DNA of 64,000 nt from Microbacterium sp. NC79. Lineage in GTDB: Bacteria; Actinomycetota; Actinomycetes; Actinomycetales; Microbacteriaceae. The position numbers were made by a program, and so were the translations under genes. The DNA is taken from positions 1,736,001 to 1,800,000 of the forward strand of contig NZ_JAHQYI010000001.1 of assembly GCF_019061125.1 (NCBI RefSeq). The letters run 5' to 3'. Below the pieces are notes generated by a model that made no database searches, was not told the DNA's origin, and saw only the letters and a list, made by a program, of their open reading frames with translations. Of the stretch, positions 1 through 13,070 are shown piece after piece. Positions within the stretch are counted from its first letter, which is position 1, and every line of letters starts with the position of its first letter.

Positions 1-2645
1 CCCGCAGCGAGGCTCATCAACCCGGCATTTTGGAGGCCGCTGAACCCGTCAAAATAGCCGCGCGAGCCGAACGCTATGTACAGCGCTGCCCACAGGATGA
101 GCCAGACCACAGCAGCACCGATCAGAACACCAGACAGCTGCCCCACCCAGCGACCTGACCGCCGCGCCATCACGACGCAGACGATCGCCGCCGCAAGCAG
201 CGCCGCGGCAACCGCAATCACGACAGCCAAGACTCCCACGGTGCTCGCCGTGCGCCACCACCGGTCGATGCGGTCTTGCTCACTGACCAAGCTCGAATCG
301 AGCGTCAGATCGTACCGGTGCGCGTCCCCCACCCGCGGTGTTTGGATGGACAACACGAGCCCATCGCCGGTCTCGGAGAGGGGCACACTGCTGCCGACAA
401 TGAGCGGCACCACGTCTGGCGCAATCGTGAGGGTCGACACCGCTGCCGAAACGCCCGGCACGGTGTCTTGCGTGACTCGATCAATGCTTTGCGTCGCATC
501 CCACACCAGGTGCGGCACGATGGTTCCGCCTGCGTCCAGCATCTGCACCGGATGGCGCACTTCGGTGTCGATGCGCACAACGAAACTCTCGCCGATAGCG
601 CCATCGACCTCAATTTCCACCGCAACGGCGGTGTCTCCGGTTTCCGCGCGGAATCGCGCAGGCACTCCATCGATCCACACCCCACGAACCGCGACGTCCC
701 ACCGGTTCCACCCGTCGGCCGTTGGGTATTGCACCCCATAGGACGGCACCCCATACCGCGATACATCGTCAACGAGCACGGTAACTTCTTCCCGCACCGC
801 GAGCACGAGATCGTCGCCGTCACGCGTCAGGGTGCCTGCGATGCTCGCAGCTTCCGGCGTCGTTGCGTGCGTCTGCGCGTAGACGTCGCGCCCGTCCGGA
901 GTTGCGATGGGCCCTGCGACGCTCGCAAGCACGACCAGAGCGATGGGAACGATGAGCCCGAGCCACACCCACCGCACGCGGGGATTGCCACGCAGCCGCG
1001 GCGCCTTTGCTGGTTCCAACTCGGGAAAGACCCGGTCGAAGAGCTCTCGTACTTCTCCGCGATCAGAGAACATCGCGACGTATGGCAGCAGGCGGTCAGA
1101 TGCCGTCACGCGCGAGCGCAACTGGGTCTGCGTGATGTACAGCTCGATGCCCGCAATATGTTCTTTGTAGAGTGCGCCCTCGCGTGACAGCGGGTCGCGC
1201 CCCGACACCAGTACGAACACGGTGATCGCCGCGGCTACCGTGAGACCAATCACGATCAGCATCCACCAGCCCGGAATACTGGACGAGCGAATCGCCATCT
1301 GACGCAAAACGGCGAGCTGAGCGGCCAGCAGAACGATCGTGGCCATGATGAAAGATTCGAGCACGATACCGGTGCGTTTGCGCCTCAGGTGGTGCTTCTT
1401 CTCGAGGTGACGCGCCATCATCGCGTCGGTGGAGACCGGGGGCTCATTGCGCAGCACGATGCGCTTCGCGCGGCGTGCGATACGGAGTTTGTCTTGCGGA
1501 TCGTCTGCCTCGGCACGATGCTCTAACGCGTCCGCGACAGCGATGGATTGCGGATTTCCTGCGCGTCGAGCAGCGACATAAGCCGCGATCGCGGGCGGCT
1601 CGCTCTGCGGCACAATCCATCCGCGCCCGCGTGCGTCGCCCCACGCAATGCGTCGAGCAGCGATGGCAAAGACGATGACACCGCCGAGCAGCAGAAGCGG
1701 AACCATGGGTAGCAGGGCAAACACGATGGTGCCCGATTGAGCGCGGGAAACGGCGAAGGTATCGGGAGCAAAGCCCATCCGAACTTCGACGATTCCGTCA
1801 CCCTCGCTGGAGTTCACGTCGACGCGATAGGTCGTTGATGATTCCCCCACCTCGGCTTCGAACGGCTTTGCCCACCAGTCATGCTCCGAGTCCGACACTT
1901 CCGGTGCGGTCACAATGCGGTCAGCGATCTCCGTCGGTGCGGTGATCGCAACGTCGAGGCTGTTGAGGTCAGTGGGCCAGGCCGCACCAAGCACGTTCCA
2001 CGCCAACGTGTTCTGCGTACCCTCATCGAATGCCATGTTGTCGAGCTGGTACGACAGCTCAATCGTGTTCTTGCCTGCCTCCACGGCGACGACGGCGCGC
2101 GCCAGATATGTCTCGTTGAGGTGCGAGAACTTCTCGTCGACGGCAACGCCATTCACGCTGATCGACAGGTTTGTCTCGTAGATCTCGTTCAGCCCAATGC
2201 GCGTTGGCACGATGCGTTGAAACTCTCCAGGAAACGCCGCGTCCAAGGTGATGTTCTCGGTGACCTCAACGCGCAGTTGGTCGGCGCTGTTCGCGCTCAA
2301 GCTCAGTTGAACGTCGAGGTCTGCGGTCGCGTCCAACGGCGTAAGGTGCTCCTTCGCCTGCTTCTCGAGAGCCGCCCAGCTCGCTTCGCCGCCTCGCCAA
2401 TCGACCGACGTTGAGCCGGGAGCGATCGCCATCGCCACGAAGACGATTGTGATGAGAACACTGACGATAATGATCGGCGCGCGCACATTGATCGAACCAA
2501 CGCGACGCGAATAGTTTTCCAGCGTCTGAAGTATGCAGGCAAGCGAGCGCCACAACGGGGTGTACTGCGGACCTTCAGGAGCATCGACAGCGCCGGCAGG
2601 TCGCACATCCTCGTGCGGGTGTTCGCCTGCTGACGTCGCTGACAC
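1..2645 (-). CDS. DUF2207 family membrane protein (3' end beyond window)
   Basis: Open frame of about 881 codons running off the left edge without a stop, so the C-terminus is missing. The start is GTG at 2645 behind a GGGGGAG Shine-Dalgarno. Roughly residues 1-50 are polar and cytoplasmic. A first membrane helix lies near 52-72, followed by a beta-rich extracytoplasmic region (about 75-300) with the look of DUF2207. More helices sit near 305-328, 432-480 and 562-580. A second soluble beta-rich domain (about 590-790) follows, then two more helices at 795-860. The family is of unknown function and is common in Actinobacteria as surface or envelope proteins. Two separate exported domains make it longer than a minimal DUF2207 protein. 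Family call is from pattern recognition. Confidence 0.75.
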   Translation of the reverse strand, partial: MSATSAGEHPHEDVRPAGAVDAPEGPQYTPLWRSLACILQTLENYSRRVGSINVRAPIIIVSVLITIVFVAMAIAPGSTSVDWRGGEASWAALEKQAKEHLTPLDATADLDVQLSLSANSADQLRVEVTENITLDAAFPGEFQRIVPTRIGLNEIYETNLSISVNGVAVDEKFSHLNETYLARAVVAVEAGKNTIELSYQLDNMAFDEGTQNTLAWNVLGAAWPTDLNSLDVAITAPTEIADRIVTAPEVSDSEHDWWAKPFEAEVGESSTTYRVDVNSSEGDGIVEVRMGFAPDTFAVSRAQSGTIVFALLPMVPLLLLGGVIVFAIAARRIAWGDARGRGWIVPQSEPPAIAAYVAARRAGNPQSIAVADALEHRAEADDPQDKLRIARRAKRIVLRNEPPVSTDAMMARHLEKKHHLRRKRTGIVLESFIMATIVLLAAQLAVLRQMAIRSSSIPGWWMLIVIGLTVAAAITVFVLVSGRDPLSREGALYKEHIAGIELYITQTQLRSRVTASDRLLPYVAMFSDRGEVRELFDRVFPELEPAKAPRLRGNPRVRWVWLGLIVPIALVVLASVAGPIATPDGRDVYAQTHATTPEAASIAGTLTRDGDDLVLAVREEVTVLVDDVSRYGVPSYGVQYPTADGWNRWDVAVRGVWIDGVPARFRAETGDTAVAVEIEVDGAIGESFVVRIDTEVRHPVQMLDAGGTIVPHLVWDATQSIDRVTQDTVPGVSAAVSTLTIAPDVVPLIVGSSVPLSETGDGLVLSIQTPRVGDAHRYDLTLDSSLVSEQDRIDRWWRTASTVGVLAVVIAVAAALLAAAIVCVVMARRSGRWVGQLSGVLIGAAVVWLILWAALYIAFGSRGYFDGFSGLQNAGLMSLAA

Positions 2646-2682
2646 AGCACTCCCCCTTCAAAACGTTGCCAGTCTAAACGTG

Positions 2683-2715
2683 ACGCGCCGCCGAGCACGA
2701 AGCTCGACGGCGCGT
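2683..2715 (-). terminator. Stem-loop after the proline/glutamine-rich membrane gene
   Basis: Inverted repeat ACGCGCCG-c-CGAGC / GCTCG-a-CGGCGCGT with one bulge per side and a 5 nt loop. It lies between the stop at 2734 and the next gene start at 2645. On the minus strand it is followed by CACGTTTA, a weak U-run. Confidence 0.5.
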
Positions 2716-2733
2716 GTAGGTCACGTGCTGCGA

Positions 2734-3540
2734 CTAGAACGCGGGTGCGACACCCTGCTGACGTTGGCGCCATTGTGCCATCGCTTTCAGGTACTGCGTC
2801 GAAATCGGAACCCACAGCGCGACAATCACCAGGATCGGCAGGATGAGGGAGATCAGGCTGGTCACGTCGGCAACGTTGATTCCGCCGAGGCCGGCGAAGA
2901 CGATGAGCACGGCGATGATGTTGATGACAAACATCGCCGGGTAGACGATGCGGCCCCATGCCATCCCCAGCACGATTCCGACGAATGCGGCCGCATTGAC
3001 TATGACTGTGGCGAGCGTGAGCCAAGCGAGCAACCGGATCTTGCCCGTCAGCTCGTGATCATCGCCCAACACGGCAGCAACATCGCCCACTGAGCTAAAC
3101 GACTGCACGACCGAGAACAGCGCGAATGCCAGACCGATGCCGAGCACAATAATCGCTGCGAGATACGGTGCTGGATATTTCGGCTTGCCTGCGGCGTCGT
3201 ATTTCAGACCGCCGCTCGTCTGCGCGGCGTCGTAGCCCATCTGTCCGGGATACCCTGGCGCGCTGTTTGGTTGCGCGGTGTAGCCGTACGGTGCCGGCTG
3301 TTGGGCCGCTCCGGGATCCGACTGTTGTGCCCCACCTTGATACGGCTGTTGTGGCATTCCGGGATATGGCTGTTGTTGCTGTGGCATCCCCTGCGGCGGT
3401 TGCGCGGCGGGATAGGCGGGCTGCTGCGGCATCGCGGGCGTGCCCGGCTGATGCTGCGCAGGAGTGGAACCAGGGTTTGGTGCGCCTGACGGAGCAGGGT
3501 GCTGGTTCGGAGGCGGAAATCCGTTCGGCATGTCACTCAT
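2734..3540 (-). CDS. Proline/glutamine-rich four-helix membrane protein, function unknown
   Basis: 268 residues from ATG at 3540, chosen because TATTTT lies exactly 6 nt upstream (leaderless pattern). The first 110 residues are low complexity, with PQQPYPG/PGMPQQ-like repeats, and look disordered and cytoplasmic. The rest holds four hydrophobic segments (about 125-150, 170-195, 200-220 and 225-250) and a short basic tail. This is a common actinobacterial layout for small membrane proteins of unknown function; no enzymatic motif is visible. It stands alone between the DUF4184 gene and the DUF2207 gene. Confidence 0.75.
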   Translation of the reverse strand: MSDMPNGFPPPNQHPAPSGAPNPGSTPAQHQPGTPAMPQQPAYPAAQPPQGMPQQQQPYPGMPQQPYQGGAQQSDPGAAQQPAPYGYTAQPNSAPGYPGQMGYDAAQTSGGLKYDAAGKPKYPAPYLAAIIVLGIGLAFALFSVVQSFSSVGDVAAVLGDDHELTGKIRLLAWLTLATVIVNAAAFVGIVLGMAWGRIVYPAMFVINIIAVLIVFAGLGGINVADVTSLISLILPILVIVALWVPISTQYLKAMAQWRQRQQGVAPAF

Positions 3541-3606
3541 GCGCGAAAAATAGCAGAACACCGCGCCGCGCAACAGTGGGCACGGTGCGCGACCGCGATA
3601 ACGGAG

Positions 3607-4431
3607 CTACGACTGGGGTGCGCCTGTGGCGCGCACCGGCTGACGCCGCGTGCGCGCCAGCACCCCAAGACAGAGCGCGAGAGTGAACAGGGCCCAGACC
3701 GCGCACGCGGGCGGCAGAACGCGATACGCCAAGTGTGCGATGGTCCATTCGCTCGTGAGCGGCCCATAGGCAATGAAGCCCCACACGGTTGCGACGATGA
3801 GGCTGGCTGGCAGCGCGACCACCCAGAGGGTGCGAAGCCACGCGGGCAGGAGCCGGTTAATAGACGCGCGACGTTGCCGCGCCAGCCACCTGACACCCCA
3901 GATCGTGAGAATCCCCAGACCCAGTGCGCTTGACGCATGTTGGAGCCACTTGAATGCCGGCAACGGCCCCCAGGCCGCGTCGAGCCAGGCGTAGTGCTGG
4001 CGCCCTTCGTGAGTGAAGGAGTCCCACACGACGTGTGAGACGATCCCGATGGCAAGCGAAAGCAGCAGCCAACCGACCTGCTTCATGGTTCCGCTCGCCG
4101 TCACCGGCCCCGGCGAGCCGACGAACGTTTCGCGCATCGTCGCCCGCGTATTCTGCTGCCACGCCGCGGGGAGGCGCTCGGCAATGAATCCGGGCAGCAG
4201 ATGCACCGCGGCCGGGCGCATCACACAACGCCACAGCAGTAACAGCACGAGGGCAATTCCGCCCGTGAGCACAATCGCCGTGAGGTCATGCGTCGTGGAA
4301 TACGACGGAACCACCTGCCGCACAAACAGCGGAAGGTCGGGTGTCATGGCCCCCACGGCGATCGCAGCGGGAATGAGGGGTGTGCGCAGAAACGGCAGCG
4401 CAATAACGGCATGGCTGGGCGTGAATGGCAC
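3607..4431 (-). CDS. DUF4184 family membrane protein
   Basis: 274 residues from GTG at 4431. The N-terminus (MPFTPSHAVIALPF, then AVGAMTPDLPLF) is the conserved DUF4184 opening. The His and Asp residues in that segment recall membrane-bound metal-dependent hydrolases of the YdjM/DUF457 type, but no function is established. Several hydrophobic helices follow, and the tail is basic. It starts 18 nt after the tyrS stop on the same strand, so it is probably cotranscribed with tyrS. Confidence 0.85.
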   Translation of the reverse strand: MPFTPSHAVIALPFLRTPLIPAAIAVGAMTPDLPLFVRQVVPSYSTTHDLTAIVLTGGIALVLLLLWRCVMRPAAVHLLPGFIAERLPAAWQQNTRATMRETFVGSPGPVTASGTMKQVGWLLLSLAIGIVSHVVWDSFTHEGRQHYAWLDAAWGPLPAFKWLQHASSALGLGILTIWGVRWLARQRRASINRLLPAWLRTLWVVALPASLIVATVWGFIAYGPLTSEWTIAHLAYRVLPPACAVWALFTLALCLGVLARTRRQPVRATGAPQS

Positions 4432-4449
4432 GTCAGCTTGCCGTATCGC

Positions 4450-5751
4450 TTATCCGCGGAAGAGGCCCGCGAGGGCCTTCTTGCCGCGACGTAGCACACT
4501 CACGTCGCCAGGCAACGCAAACGTCACGACAGCGTCGTCTGCGGCGACCTTCTCGCCGTCGAGCGAAACGCCGCCCTGCGAAATTGCGCGGCGCGCTTCG
4601 CTCGCGCTGGCGACCAGACCGGTGTCAAGCAGCGCCTGCACAACGGTCGTCTCCGGCGCAAGGGTGGCGTTGGGAAGCTCTCCCAGCGACGCCCGCAGCG
4701 TCTCAGCGTCAAGGGCTGCCAGGTCACCCTGACCGAACAGCGCTTCAGAAGCGGCAATCACGTCAGCGGTCGTCTGAGCTCCGTGCACGTACGCGGTGAC
4801 CTCGAGTGCGAGACGCTTTTGCGCCTCACGACGGAACGGCTCATCGGCAACCTTCTGCTCGTACTCTTCGATCTCAGCGCGCGTCAGGAACGTGAATACC
4901 TTGAGGCGGGCGATCACGTCAGCGTCGTCGGTGTTCAGCCAGAACTGGTACATCCGGTACGGGCTGCACATCGTGGCATCCAGCCAAATTGCGTTGCCCT
5001 CGCTCTTACCAAACTTGGTTCCGTCGCTGTTGGTGATCAGCGGCGTGCCAATCGCGTGCACCGACGTGCCCTCGCTCTTGCGGATCAGATCGGTGCCGCT
5101 GGTGAGATTGCCCCATTGGTCAGAGCCACCGGTCTGCAGTACGCACTCGTACTGGCGGTACAGCTCCAAGAAGTCCATGCCCTGCAGCACCTGGTAGCTA
5201 AACTCGGTGTAGCTGATGCCCTCGTCCGAGTTCAGACGCGCAGACACGGCGTCCTTCTTCAGCATGGTTCCGACACGGAAGTTCTTGCCAACCTCGCGGA
5301 GGAAGTCGATCGCAGAAAGCGGTGCCGTCCAGTCCAGGTTATTCACCATGCGAGCGGCGTTGTCGCCCTCGAAGCTCAAGAAGCGCTCGACCTGACCGCG
5401 CAGCTTCGACACCCATTCTTCGACGGTTTCGCGCGTGTTCAGCGTGCGTTCTGCCGTCGGGCGCGGGTCGCCAATGAGACCAGTGGAACCACCGACAAGA
5501 CCGAGCGGCTTGTGGCCGGCGAGCTGCAGACGACGAAGCAGCAGCAACTGCACGAGATTACCGAGGTGCAGGCTCGGTGCGGTCGGGTCAAAGCCGCAGT
5601 AATACGTAACCGGCGGCCCAGCAAGCAGCGCACGAAGCGCATCCTGATCTGTGGACACATGCACGAGTCCGCGCCAAACGATTTCGTCCCAGACGTTTTC
5701 AAACGTTGAGTCGTTCGCCACCGCGGCCGTGTTAACCGGTTGAGTTGACAT
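4450..5751 (-). CDS. tyrS: Tyrosyl-tRNA synthetase
   Basis: 433 residues, the usual TyrRS length. It charges tRNA-Tyr with tyrosine. The class I HIGH motif appears as HLGN (62-65) after the CGFDPTAPS segment, and KMSKS as KFGKS near residue 250. A C-terminal S4-type RNA-binding domain covers about 370-433. TAACCT lies 7 nt before the ATG, so the message may be leaderless, although GGAGGG also lies immediately upstream. No T-box could fit in the short upstream gap. Confidence 0.97.
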   Translation of the reverse strand: MSTQPVNTAAVANDSTFENVWDEIVWRGLVHVSTDQDALRALLAGPPVTYYCGFDPTAPSLHLGNLVQLLLLRRLQLAGHKPLGLVGGSTGLIGDPRPTAERTLNTRETVEEWVSKLRGQVERFLSFEGDNAARMVNNLDWTAPLSAIDFLREVGKNFRVGTMLKKDAVSARLNSDEGISYTEFSYQVLQGMDFLELYRQYECVLQTGGSDQWGNLTSGTDLIRKSEGTSVHAIGTPLITNSDGTKFGKSEGNAIWLDATMCSPYRMYQFWLNTDDADVIARLKVFTFLTRAEIEEYEQKVADEPFRREAQKRLALEVTAYVHGAQTTADVIAASEALFGQGDLAALDAETLRASLGELPNATLAPETTVVQALLDTGLVASASEARRAISQGGVSLDGEKVAADDAVVTFALPGDVSVLRRGKKALAGLFRG

Positions 5752-5828
5752 ACCCTCCAGGTTATCAGCGGCGCGGAGCCGCCCCGCGCGTGTGACGCGT
5801 TCCGCCTCCTGCGCTCACTGAACGGTGG

Positions 5829-6251
5829 CTACGTCAGCGGGAGCTCTTCCCATGTGACGGTTGCCTCCCGAAGACCGCCGAGCACCGCACCGGAGAACCA
5901 CTGGATTCCGTAGTCGAGCGATTCGGCAACGTCTTGTCCACCCGATCCGAACAGCAGCACAACGCGGTCTTGATCGATGCTTTCGCGCTGGCAAAACCAC
6001 CCACCGTGTACCCAGGTCATGTCATCGCTCGGGCCATGTAGGTGTGCGGCCCACGTGTGAAACAGATCCTGAAATTGCGCAGTGTCTGGTGTGGAGACTT
6101 TCACACGCACGGTCGCCTTCTTGCGCAGGCCCCGATTGTGCTCCGATGACCACACCCAATCCATGTTCATGCGATAGCGGCGCGGATCCTGCTCATCGAG
6201 TTCCGGGAGAACACCGGGAGTTGGCACAACGGCGTCATCAGCAGGGGTCAT
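5829..6251 (-). CDS. Conserved hypothetical protein, 140 aa
   Basis: Small soluble acidic protein rich in Trp, starting at ATG 6251. TAGGCT lies exactly 6 nt upstream, a leaderless-type promoter. There is no signal peptide, membrane helix or catalytic motif I recognise. It is a plausible real gene because its frame has normal codon use and its own promoter-like box. Its place between tyrS and the arg operon, on the same strand, says nothing specific about function. Confidence 0.7.
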   Translation of the reverse strand: MTPADDAVVPTPGVLPELDEQDPRRYRMNMDWVWSSEHNRGLRKKATVRVKVSTPDTAQFQDLFHTWAAHLHGPSDDMTWVHGGWFCQRESIDQDRVVLLFGSGGQDVAESLDYGIQWFSGAVLGGLREATVTWEELPLT

Positions 6252-6257
6252 AGCGTC

Positions 6258-6263
6258 AGCCTA
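6258..6263 (-). promoter_or_regulatory. -10 box of a leaderless promoter
   Basis: TAGGCT on the minus strand, ending 6 nt before the ATG at 6251. No Shine-Dalgarno sequence is present between them. Confidence 0.5.
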
Positions 6264-6368
6264 GCCACGCCGATGGCACCAGGATCCACCGAGCCCACGG
6301 GTCACGGCGTGTTCCCTGCAAAATGCAACGGCAAAATCACAAGGGGTTGATCAGCGAGACGGGGTGGG

Positions 6369-8718
<2,350 letters not shown>

Positions 8719-8722
<4 letters not shown>

Positions 8723-9927
8723 GAGTTGGTCTCCTCAGGGCGAAGTTCGGGGTGAGCGGCAACGACGGTGGCAAGAGCCTGACCGAAAAGGTCAATGAAC
8801 TCAGCCACTTCCGCGTCGCCAATGGTGAAGGCCGGGGCAATACGAATGACATCGTCCGTCGGCGCGTTAACGATCAGGCCGAGCTCGTGCGCTGCGGCAC
8901 GAACGTCTCCTGCCACCGGTGCCGACAAGTGGATGCCAATCAGCAGTCCCTGCCCCGTGGTTCCGGTGACGAGCGGCAACGACGCGACAGCCGCACGAAT
9001 CTCGCCACCGCGATTGCGCACGTTGGTGAGCAGGTCTGCGTCTTCAATGTGACCAAGCACGGCGTTGCCGACGGCGGTCGCGAGCGGGTTGCCACCAAAC
9101 GTGGAGTTGTGCGTGCCGGGGTAGAACAGGTCGCTGGCCTCGCCCCACGTCACCATGGCGGCAAGCGGGAAGCCGCCAGCGATGCCCTTGGCAAGGGTCA
9201 TGGCGTCGGGAACCACGCCGTACACCTGGTGTGCGAACCAGGCACCGGTACGGCCGGTTCCGGTTTGGACCTCATCGACGATGAGCAGGGCGTTGTGCTC
9301 GGTTGCGAGCTCGCGGGCACGCACGAGGAAACCCTCGGGGTGCTCGACGACACCGGCTTCGCCCTGGATCGGCTCAATGAAGATCGCGGCAACGTCATCG
9401 GTGAAAGCAGCTTCGAGCGCTTCAATCGTGTTGTCGATGTGCTCGACACCCGGAAGCAGCGGACGGAACGGGTCTTGATACATCGGCTTCGGCGTGAGCG
9501 CGAGCGATCCGGTCGAGCGGCCGTGGAAGGCGTGGTTCAAGCTCAGAATCGTCGACTTGCCATACTTGCCACCGTGCAGGCGTGCCAGCTTGATCGCGGT
9601 CTCGTTGGCTTCCGAGCCCGAGTTGGCGAAGAACACGCGTCCGGCGTCTCCCGTGTTGGCGAGACGCTTGAGGCGAGCAGCCATATCGAGCTGCTGCTGC
9701 GTGGCGAAGTAGTTCGACACGTGCGAAAGCACAGCGGCCTGCTGAGACACGGCGTTCACAAACACCGGGTGCGAGTGACCGAGCGAGTTCACGGCGATGC
9801 CGCCGAGGAAGTCGAGGTAGCGCTTGCCATCGGCATCCCATACCGAGGAGCCTTCGCCGCGCTCGAGCAGCGCCAGGCGTCCGCCCAGGCTCGTCAAGTC
9901 GCGGGCTGCGTCATCCTGCCAGGTCAT
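8719..9927 (-). CDS. argD: Acetylornithine aminotransferase
   Basis: 402 residues. A PLP-dependent class III aminotransferase converting N-acetylglutamate semialdehyde to N-acetylornithine. The PLP lysine is in [10 protein letters not shown], preceded by the [11 protein letters not shown] segment. It overlaps argB upstream and argF downstream by 4 nt (ATGA junctions), so the operon is tightly coupled. Confidence 0.96.
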
Positions 9928-10829
9928 CCTGCTACCACCTCTGTACCGATTCCCTTACTGGTAAATAGTTCGACGAGTACCGAGTGCGGCACACGGCCGT
10001 CGATGATGGCGGCGGAACCAACACCGCCGTCGACAGCATCAAGGCACGCCTGCATCTTGGGAATCATTCCCGATTGCAGGCTCGGCATAATGTCGCGAAG
10101 TTCGGTCGACGTCATGTGTGACACGAGCGAGTCCCGGTTGGGCCAATCGGCGTACAGGCCGGGCACGTCGGTCAAGACGACGAGCTTTTGTGCCCCGAGC
10201 GCCACGGCAAGAGCGGCGGCCGCGGCGTCAGCGTTCACGTTGAGCGACTGACCGGGGTGGTCAAGGTCGGGCGCAATCGATGAGACGACCGGGATGCGGC
10301 CCGCGGCGAGGTGATCGAGCACGGGTGTTGCGTCAACATGCACGACGTCACCAACGCGGCCAAGGTCAGCCTCGACGCCGTCCACAACGACGCCACGACG
10401 GCGCCCACCAAACAGGCCAGCGTCCTCACCGGAGAGGCCGGTCGCGATCGGGCCATGCGCGTTGATCTTGGCAACAAGCTGCGGGTTGATTTGGCCGGTC
10501 AGCACCATGCGCACCACCGAGATCGCCTCGGTCGATGTGACACGGTAGCCGCCCTTGAACTCGCTCGGGATCGCCAGGCGATCCAGCATGTTGGAGATCT
10601 GTGGGCCACCGCCGTGCACCACGACAGGCTGAATGCCGACGTACCGCAGGTACGCCATGTCGGCGGCGAAGGCGTCTTGAAGTTCTTCCGACACCATCGC
10701 GTTGCCGCCGTATTTCACGACGATCGTCGCACCCTGGTAGCGCTTAAGCCACGGCAGGGATTCGATCAGCATGGCGGCACGGTCTGACGCCGCGATGGGG
10801 TCAGTGACCTGAAGTTCTTTATCTGTCAT
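9924..10829 (-). CDS. argB: Acetylglutamate kinase
   Basis: 301 residues, amino-acid kinase family. It phosphorylates N-acetylglutamate. The N-terminal KYGGNAM and VVHGGGPQI glycine-rich segments form the ATP and substrate sites. The enzyme is often the arginine feedback target; long N-terminal helices typical of arginine-sensitive forms are consistent with the 25-residue extension. Overlaps argJ and argD by 4 nt. Confidence 0.96.
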   Translation of the reverse strand: MTDKELQVTDPIAASDRAAMLIESLPWLKRYQGATIVVKYGGNAMVSEELQDAFAADMAYLRYVGIQPVVVHGGGPQISNMLDRLAIPSEFKGGYRVTSTEAISVVRMVLTGQINPQLVAKINAHGPIATGLSGEDAGLFGGRRRGVVVDGVEADLGRVGDVVHVDATPVLDHLAAGRIPVVSSIAPDLDHPGQSLNVNADAAAAALAVALGAQKLVVLTDVPGLYADWPNRDSLVSHMTSTELRDIMPSLQSGMIPKMQACLDAVDGGVGSAAIIDGRVPHSVLVELFTSKGIGTEVVAG

Positions 10830-11983
10830 GAGGCGTAGGCGCTGTTCTCGTGAACGTAATCGTGCGTGAGGTCATTGGTGCGAATGCGAGCTTCAGCGCT
10901 ACCAACCTTGAGGTCGATGACGAGGCTCGTCGCGCGCGGGGTGAGGTCGACCTCTTCGCGCGGGCGGTCGGGGCCGCCTGCCGTGCAGACTCGCACGCCG
11001 TTCATGAAGACGTCGACGTCATACGGGTCAAACTCGGCCTGCGTGGTTCCGATTGCTGCAAGCACACGACCCCAGTTCGGGTCGTTACCGAAGATTGCGG
11101 CCTTGAATAGGTTGTTGCGAGCGACCGAGCGACCCACCTCGACGGCGTCGGCTTCTGATGCCGCATTCTGCACGTCGATCGTGATGTCGTGGCTGGCGCC
11201 TTCTGCGTCGCTCTGCAGCTGAGCTGCCAGGCTGTCGCTGACGTCACGCAACGCTGCGGCAAACGCATCAAGATCGGGGGTGACGCCGGACGCGCCTGAC
11301 ACCATCAGTGTGACCTGATCGTTGGTCGACATGCAACCGTCTGAGTCGAGACGGTCAAATGTGACATTCGTCGCCGCGCGCAACGCCTGATCGGCCTGCT
11401 CAGCGGTCAACACGGCGTCGGTCGTGATGACGACAAGCATCGTGGCGAGACCGGGTGCGAGCATGCCTGCCCCCTTCGCCATGCCACCGATCGTCCAGCC
11501 ATCGCCGTGCGCTACGGCCGTCTTAGCCTTGGAGTCGGTCGTCATGATCGCGAGTGACGCGTTTTCGCCGCCGTCAACAGATAGGCCGGCGATGCCCTGC
11601 TCGACACCCGTGAGGACCTTGGCACGGAAGTCTTCGTCACCGAAACCGATGAGGCCGGTGGAGCACACGACGACGTCGCCTGTGCTCACGCCGAGGAGTT
11701 CCGCGGCCTTTTCAGCGGTCTGGTGCGTGGTCTGAAAACCGAACGAACCGGTGAAGCAGTTTGCGCCGCCCGAGTTCAGCACGATCGCTTCGACGACGCC
11801 GTCCTGAAGGACCTGCTTCGACCAGATGATCGGGTTTGCCTGGGCACGGTTGGACGTGAAAACGGCGGCGCCCACCTTGAGGGGCCCGCGGTTGACGACG
11901 ACAGCAACATCCCGGTTGCCTGTCGACTTCAAGCCGACCGCAACGCCTGCGGCTTCGAATCCTTGTGCTGCCGTGACACTCAC
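10826..11983 (-). CDS. argJ: Bifunctional glutamate N-acetyltransferase / amino-acid acetyltransferase
   Basis: 385 residues from GTG at 11983. The longer frame upstream runs inside argC and is not used. It recycles the acetyl group from acetylornithine to glutamate. The self-cleavage region [14 protein letters not shown] contains the conserved Ala-Thr bond whose Thr becomes the N-terminal nucleophile of the beta chain. The start overlaps the argC stop as GTGA (11980-11983), with CGGAG upstream as ribosome binding site. Confidence 0.95.
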   Translation of the reverse strand: MSVTAAQGFEAAGVAVGLKSTGNRDVAVVVNRGPLKVGAAVFTSNRAQANPIIWSKQVLQDGVVEAIVLNSGGANCFTGSFGFQTTHQTAEKAAELLGVSTGDVVVCSTGLIGFGDEDFRAKVLTGVEQGIAGLSVDGGENASLAIMTTDSKAKTAVAHGDGWTIGGMAKGAGMLAPGLATMLVVITTDAVLTAEQADQALRAATNVTFDRLDSDGCMSTNDQVTLMVSGASGVTPDLDAFAAALRDVSDSLAAQLQSDAEGASHDITIDVQNAASEADAVEVGRSVARNNLFKAAIFGNDPNWGRVLAAIGTTQAEFDPYDVDVFMNGVRVCTAGGPDRPREEVDLTPRATSLVIDLKVGSAEARIRTNDLTHDYVHENSAYAS

Positions 11984-13026
11984 GGTGCTACTCCGTTCAC
12001 ACTCAGGCCGGTGCTCTCGGCGAGCCCCAGCGCAATGTTCATTGATTGAATGGCGGCACCGGCGGTGCCCTTGGCCAGATTGTCGACGGCGGTCACCACG
12101 GTCACGCGGTTCGCCGCACGATCGATCGCGAGGCCCATCAGCGCGGTGTTCGCGCCCACAACATCTGCGGTGCGCGGGAAGAGACCAGCGGGCAGCAGCT
12201 GCACAAACGTCTCGTCGCCATACGCGCTCTCCCACGCGTCACGAATCTGCGCATCGGTCACGCCTTCGGCGATCTTCGCGGTCGACGTCGCGAGAATTCC
12301 GCGCGACATCGGAACCAGCACAGGCGTAAACGACAGCGTCACGTCTGCTGCACCCGCGTTCTTCAGGGCCTGCTGAATCTCGGGAATGTGGCGATGTGTT
12401 CCGCCCACGGCATAGGGGTTGGCGGAACCAAGAATTTCGCTCGCGAGAAGGTTGGTCTTGAGGCTCTTGCCTGCCCCCGATGGGCCAACGGCGAGCACGC
12501 TGACGATGTCATCAGACTCGATCACACCGGCAGCGATGCCGGGCACAAGGCTCAGGCTCACGGTCGAGGCGTTGCATCCGGGGGCAGCAATACGGTTCGC
12601 GCCGACGAGGTTTTCGCGCTGCTTGCGGCCATCGCCGATCAGCAGCTCGGGCACACCGTACGTCCACGGGTCGTTGAAGTGACCGCCGTAGAACGCTTCC
12701 CACGAGGCCGGGTCGGTCAGGCGGTGGTCGGCACCGGCATCAATCACGAGGGGCGTGTCGCCGAGCGCGTCCGTGTACTGACCGGATTGGCCGTGCGGCA
12801 GCGCGAGGAAGACCACATCGTGGCCGGCAAGAATTTCCGGCGTGGTGTCTTGCAGCGTGAGGTGCCGCAGCGAACGGAGGTGCGGCTGATGCTGCACGAG
12901 GGGCTGACCGGCGTTGGAGTGAGCAGTAACTGTGCGAATCTCAACGTCGGGGTGGTTTGCCAGGAGGCGCAGAATCTCGCCGCCTGCATAACCGGATGCG
13001 CCGGATACGGCGACCGAATACGTCAT
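11980..13026 (-). CDS. argC: N-acetyl-gamma-glutamyl-phosphate reductase
   Basis: 348 residues. It reduces acetylglutamyl phosphate with NADPH. The dinucleotide-binding motif GASGYAG is at 9-15, and the catalytic Cys is in APGCNAS. First gene of the arg operon. On the minus strand TAAGGT lies exactly 6 nt before the ATG, suggesting a leaderless transcript that begins at the start codon. An ARG-box-like sequence lies further upstream. Confidence 0.97.
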   Translation of the reverse strand: MTYSVAVSGASGYAGGEILRLLANHPDVEIRTVTAHSNAGQPLVQHQPHLRSLRHLTLQDTTPEILAGHDVVFLALPHGQSGQYTDALGDTPLVIDAGADHRLTDPASWEAFYGGHFNDPWTYGVPELLIGDGRKQRENLVGANRIAAPGCNASTVSLSLVPGIAAGVIESDDIVSVLAVGPSGAGKSLKTNLLASEILGSANPYAVGGTHRHIPEIQQALKNAGAADVTLSFTPVLVPMSRGILATSTAKIAEGVTDAQIRDAWESAYGDETFVQLLPAGLFPRTADVVGANTALMGLAIDRAANRVTVVTAVDNLAKGTAGAAIQSMNIALGLAESTGLSVNGVAP

Positions 13027-13032
13027 GTCTCT

Positions 13033-13038
13033 ACCTTA
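13033..13038 (-). promoter_or_regulatory. -10 box of the arg operon promoter (leaderless type)
   Basis: TAAGGT on the minus strand, 6 nt before the argC ATG. AAGG within it could alternatively serve as a weak Shine-Dalgarno. Confidence 0.45.
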
Positions 13039-13070
13039 ATTCAGCGGAATGGGGGCCGAAGGCGGCGACA

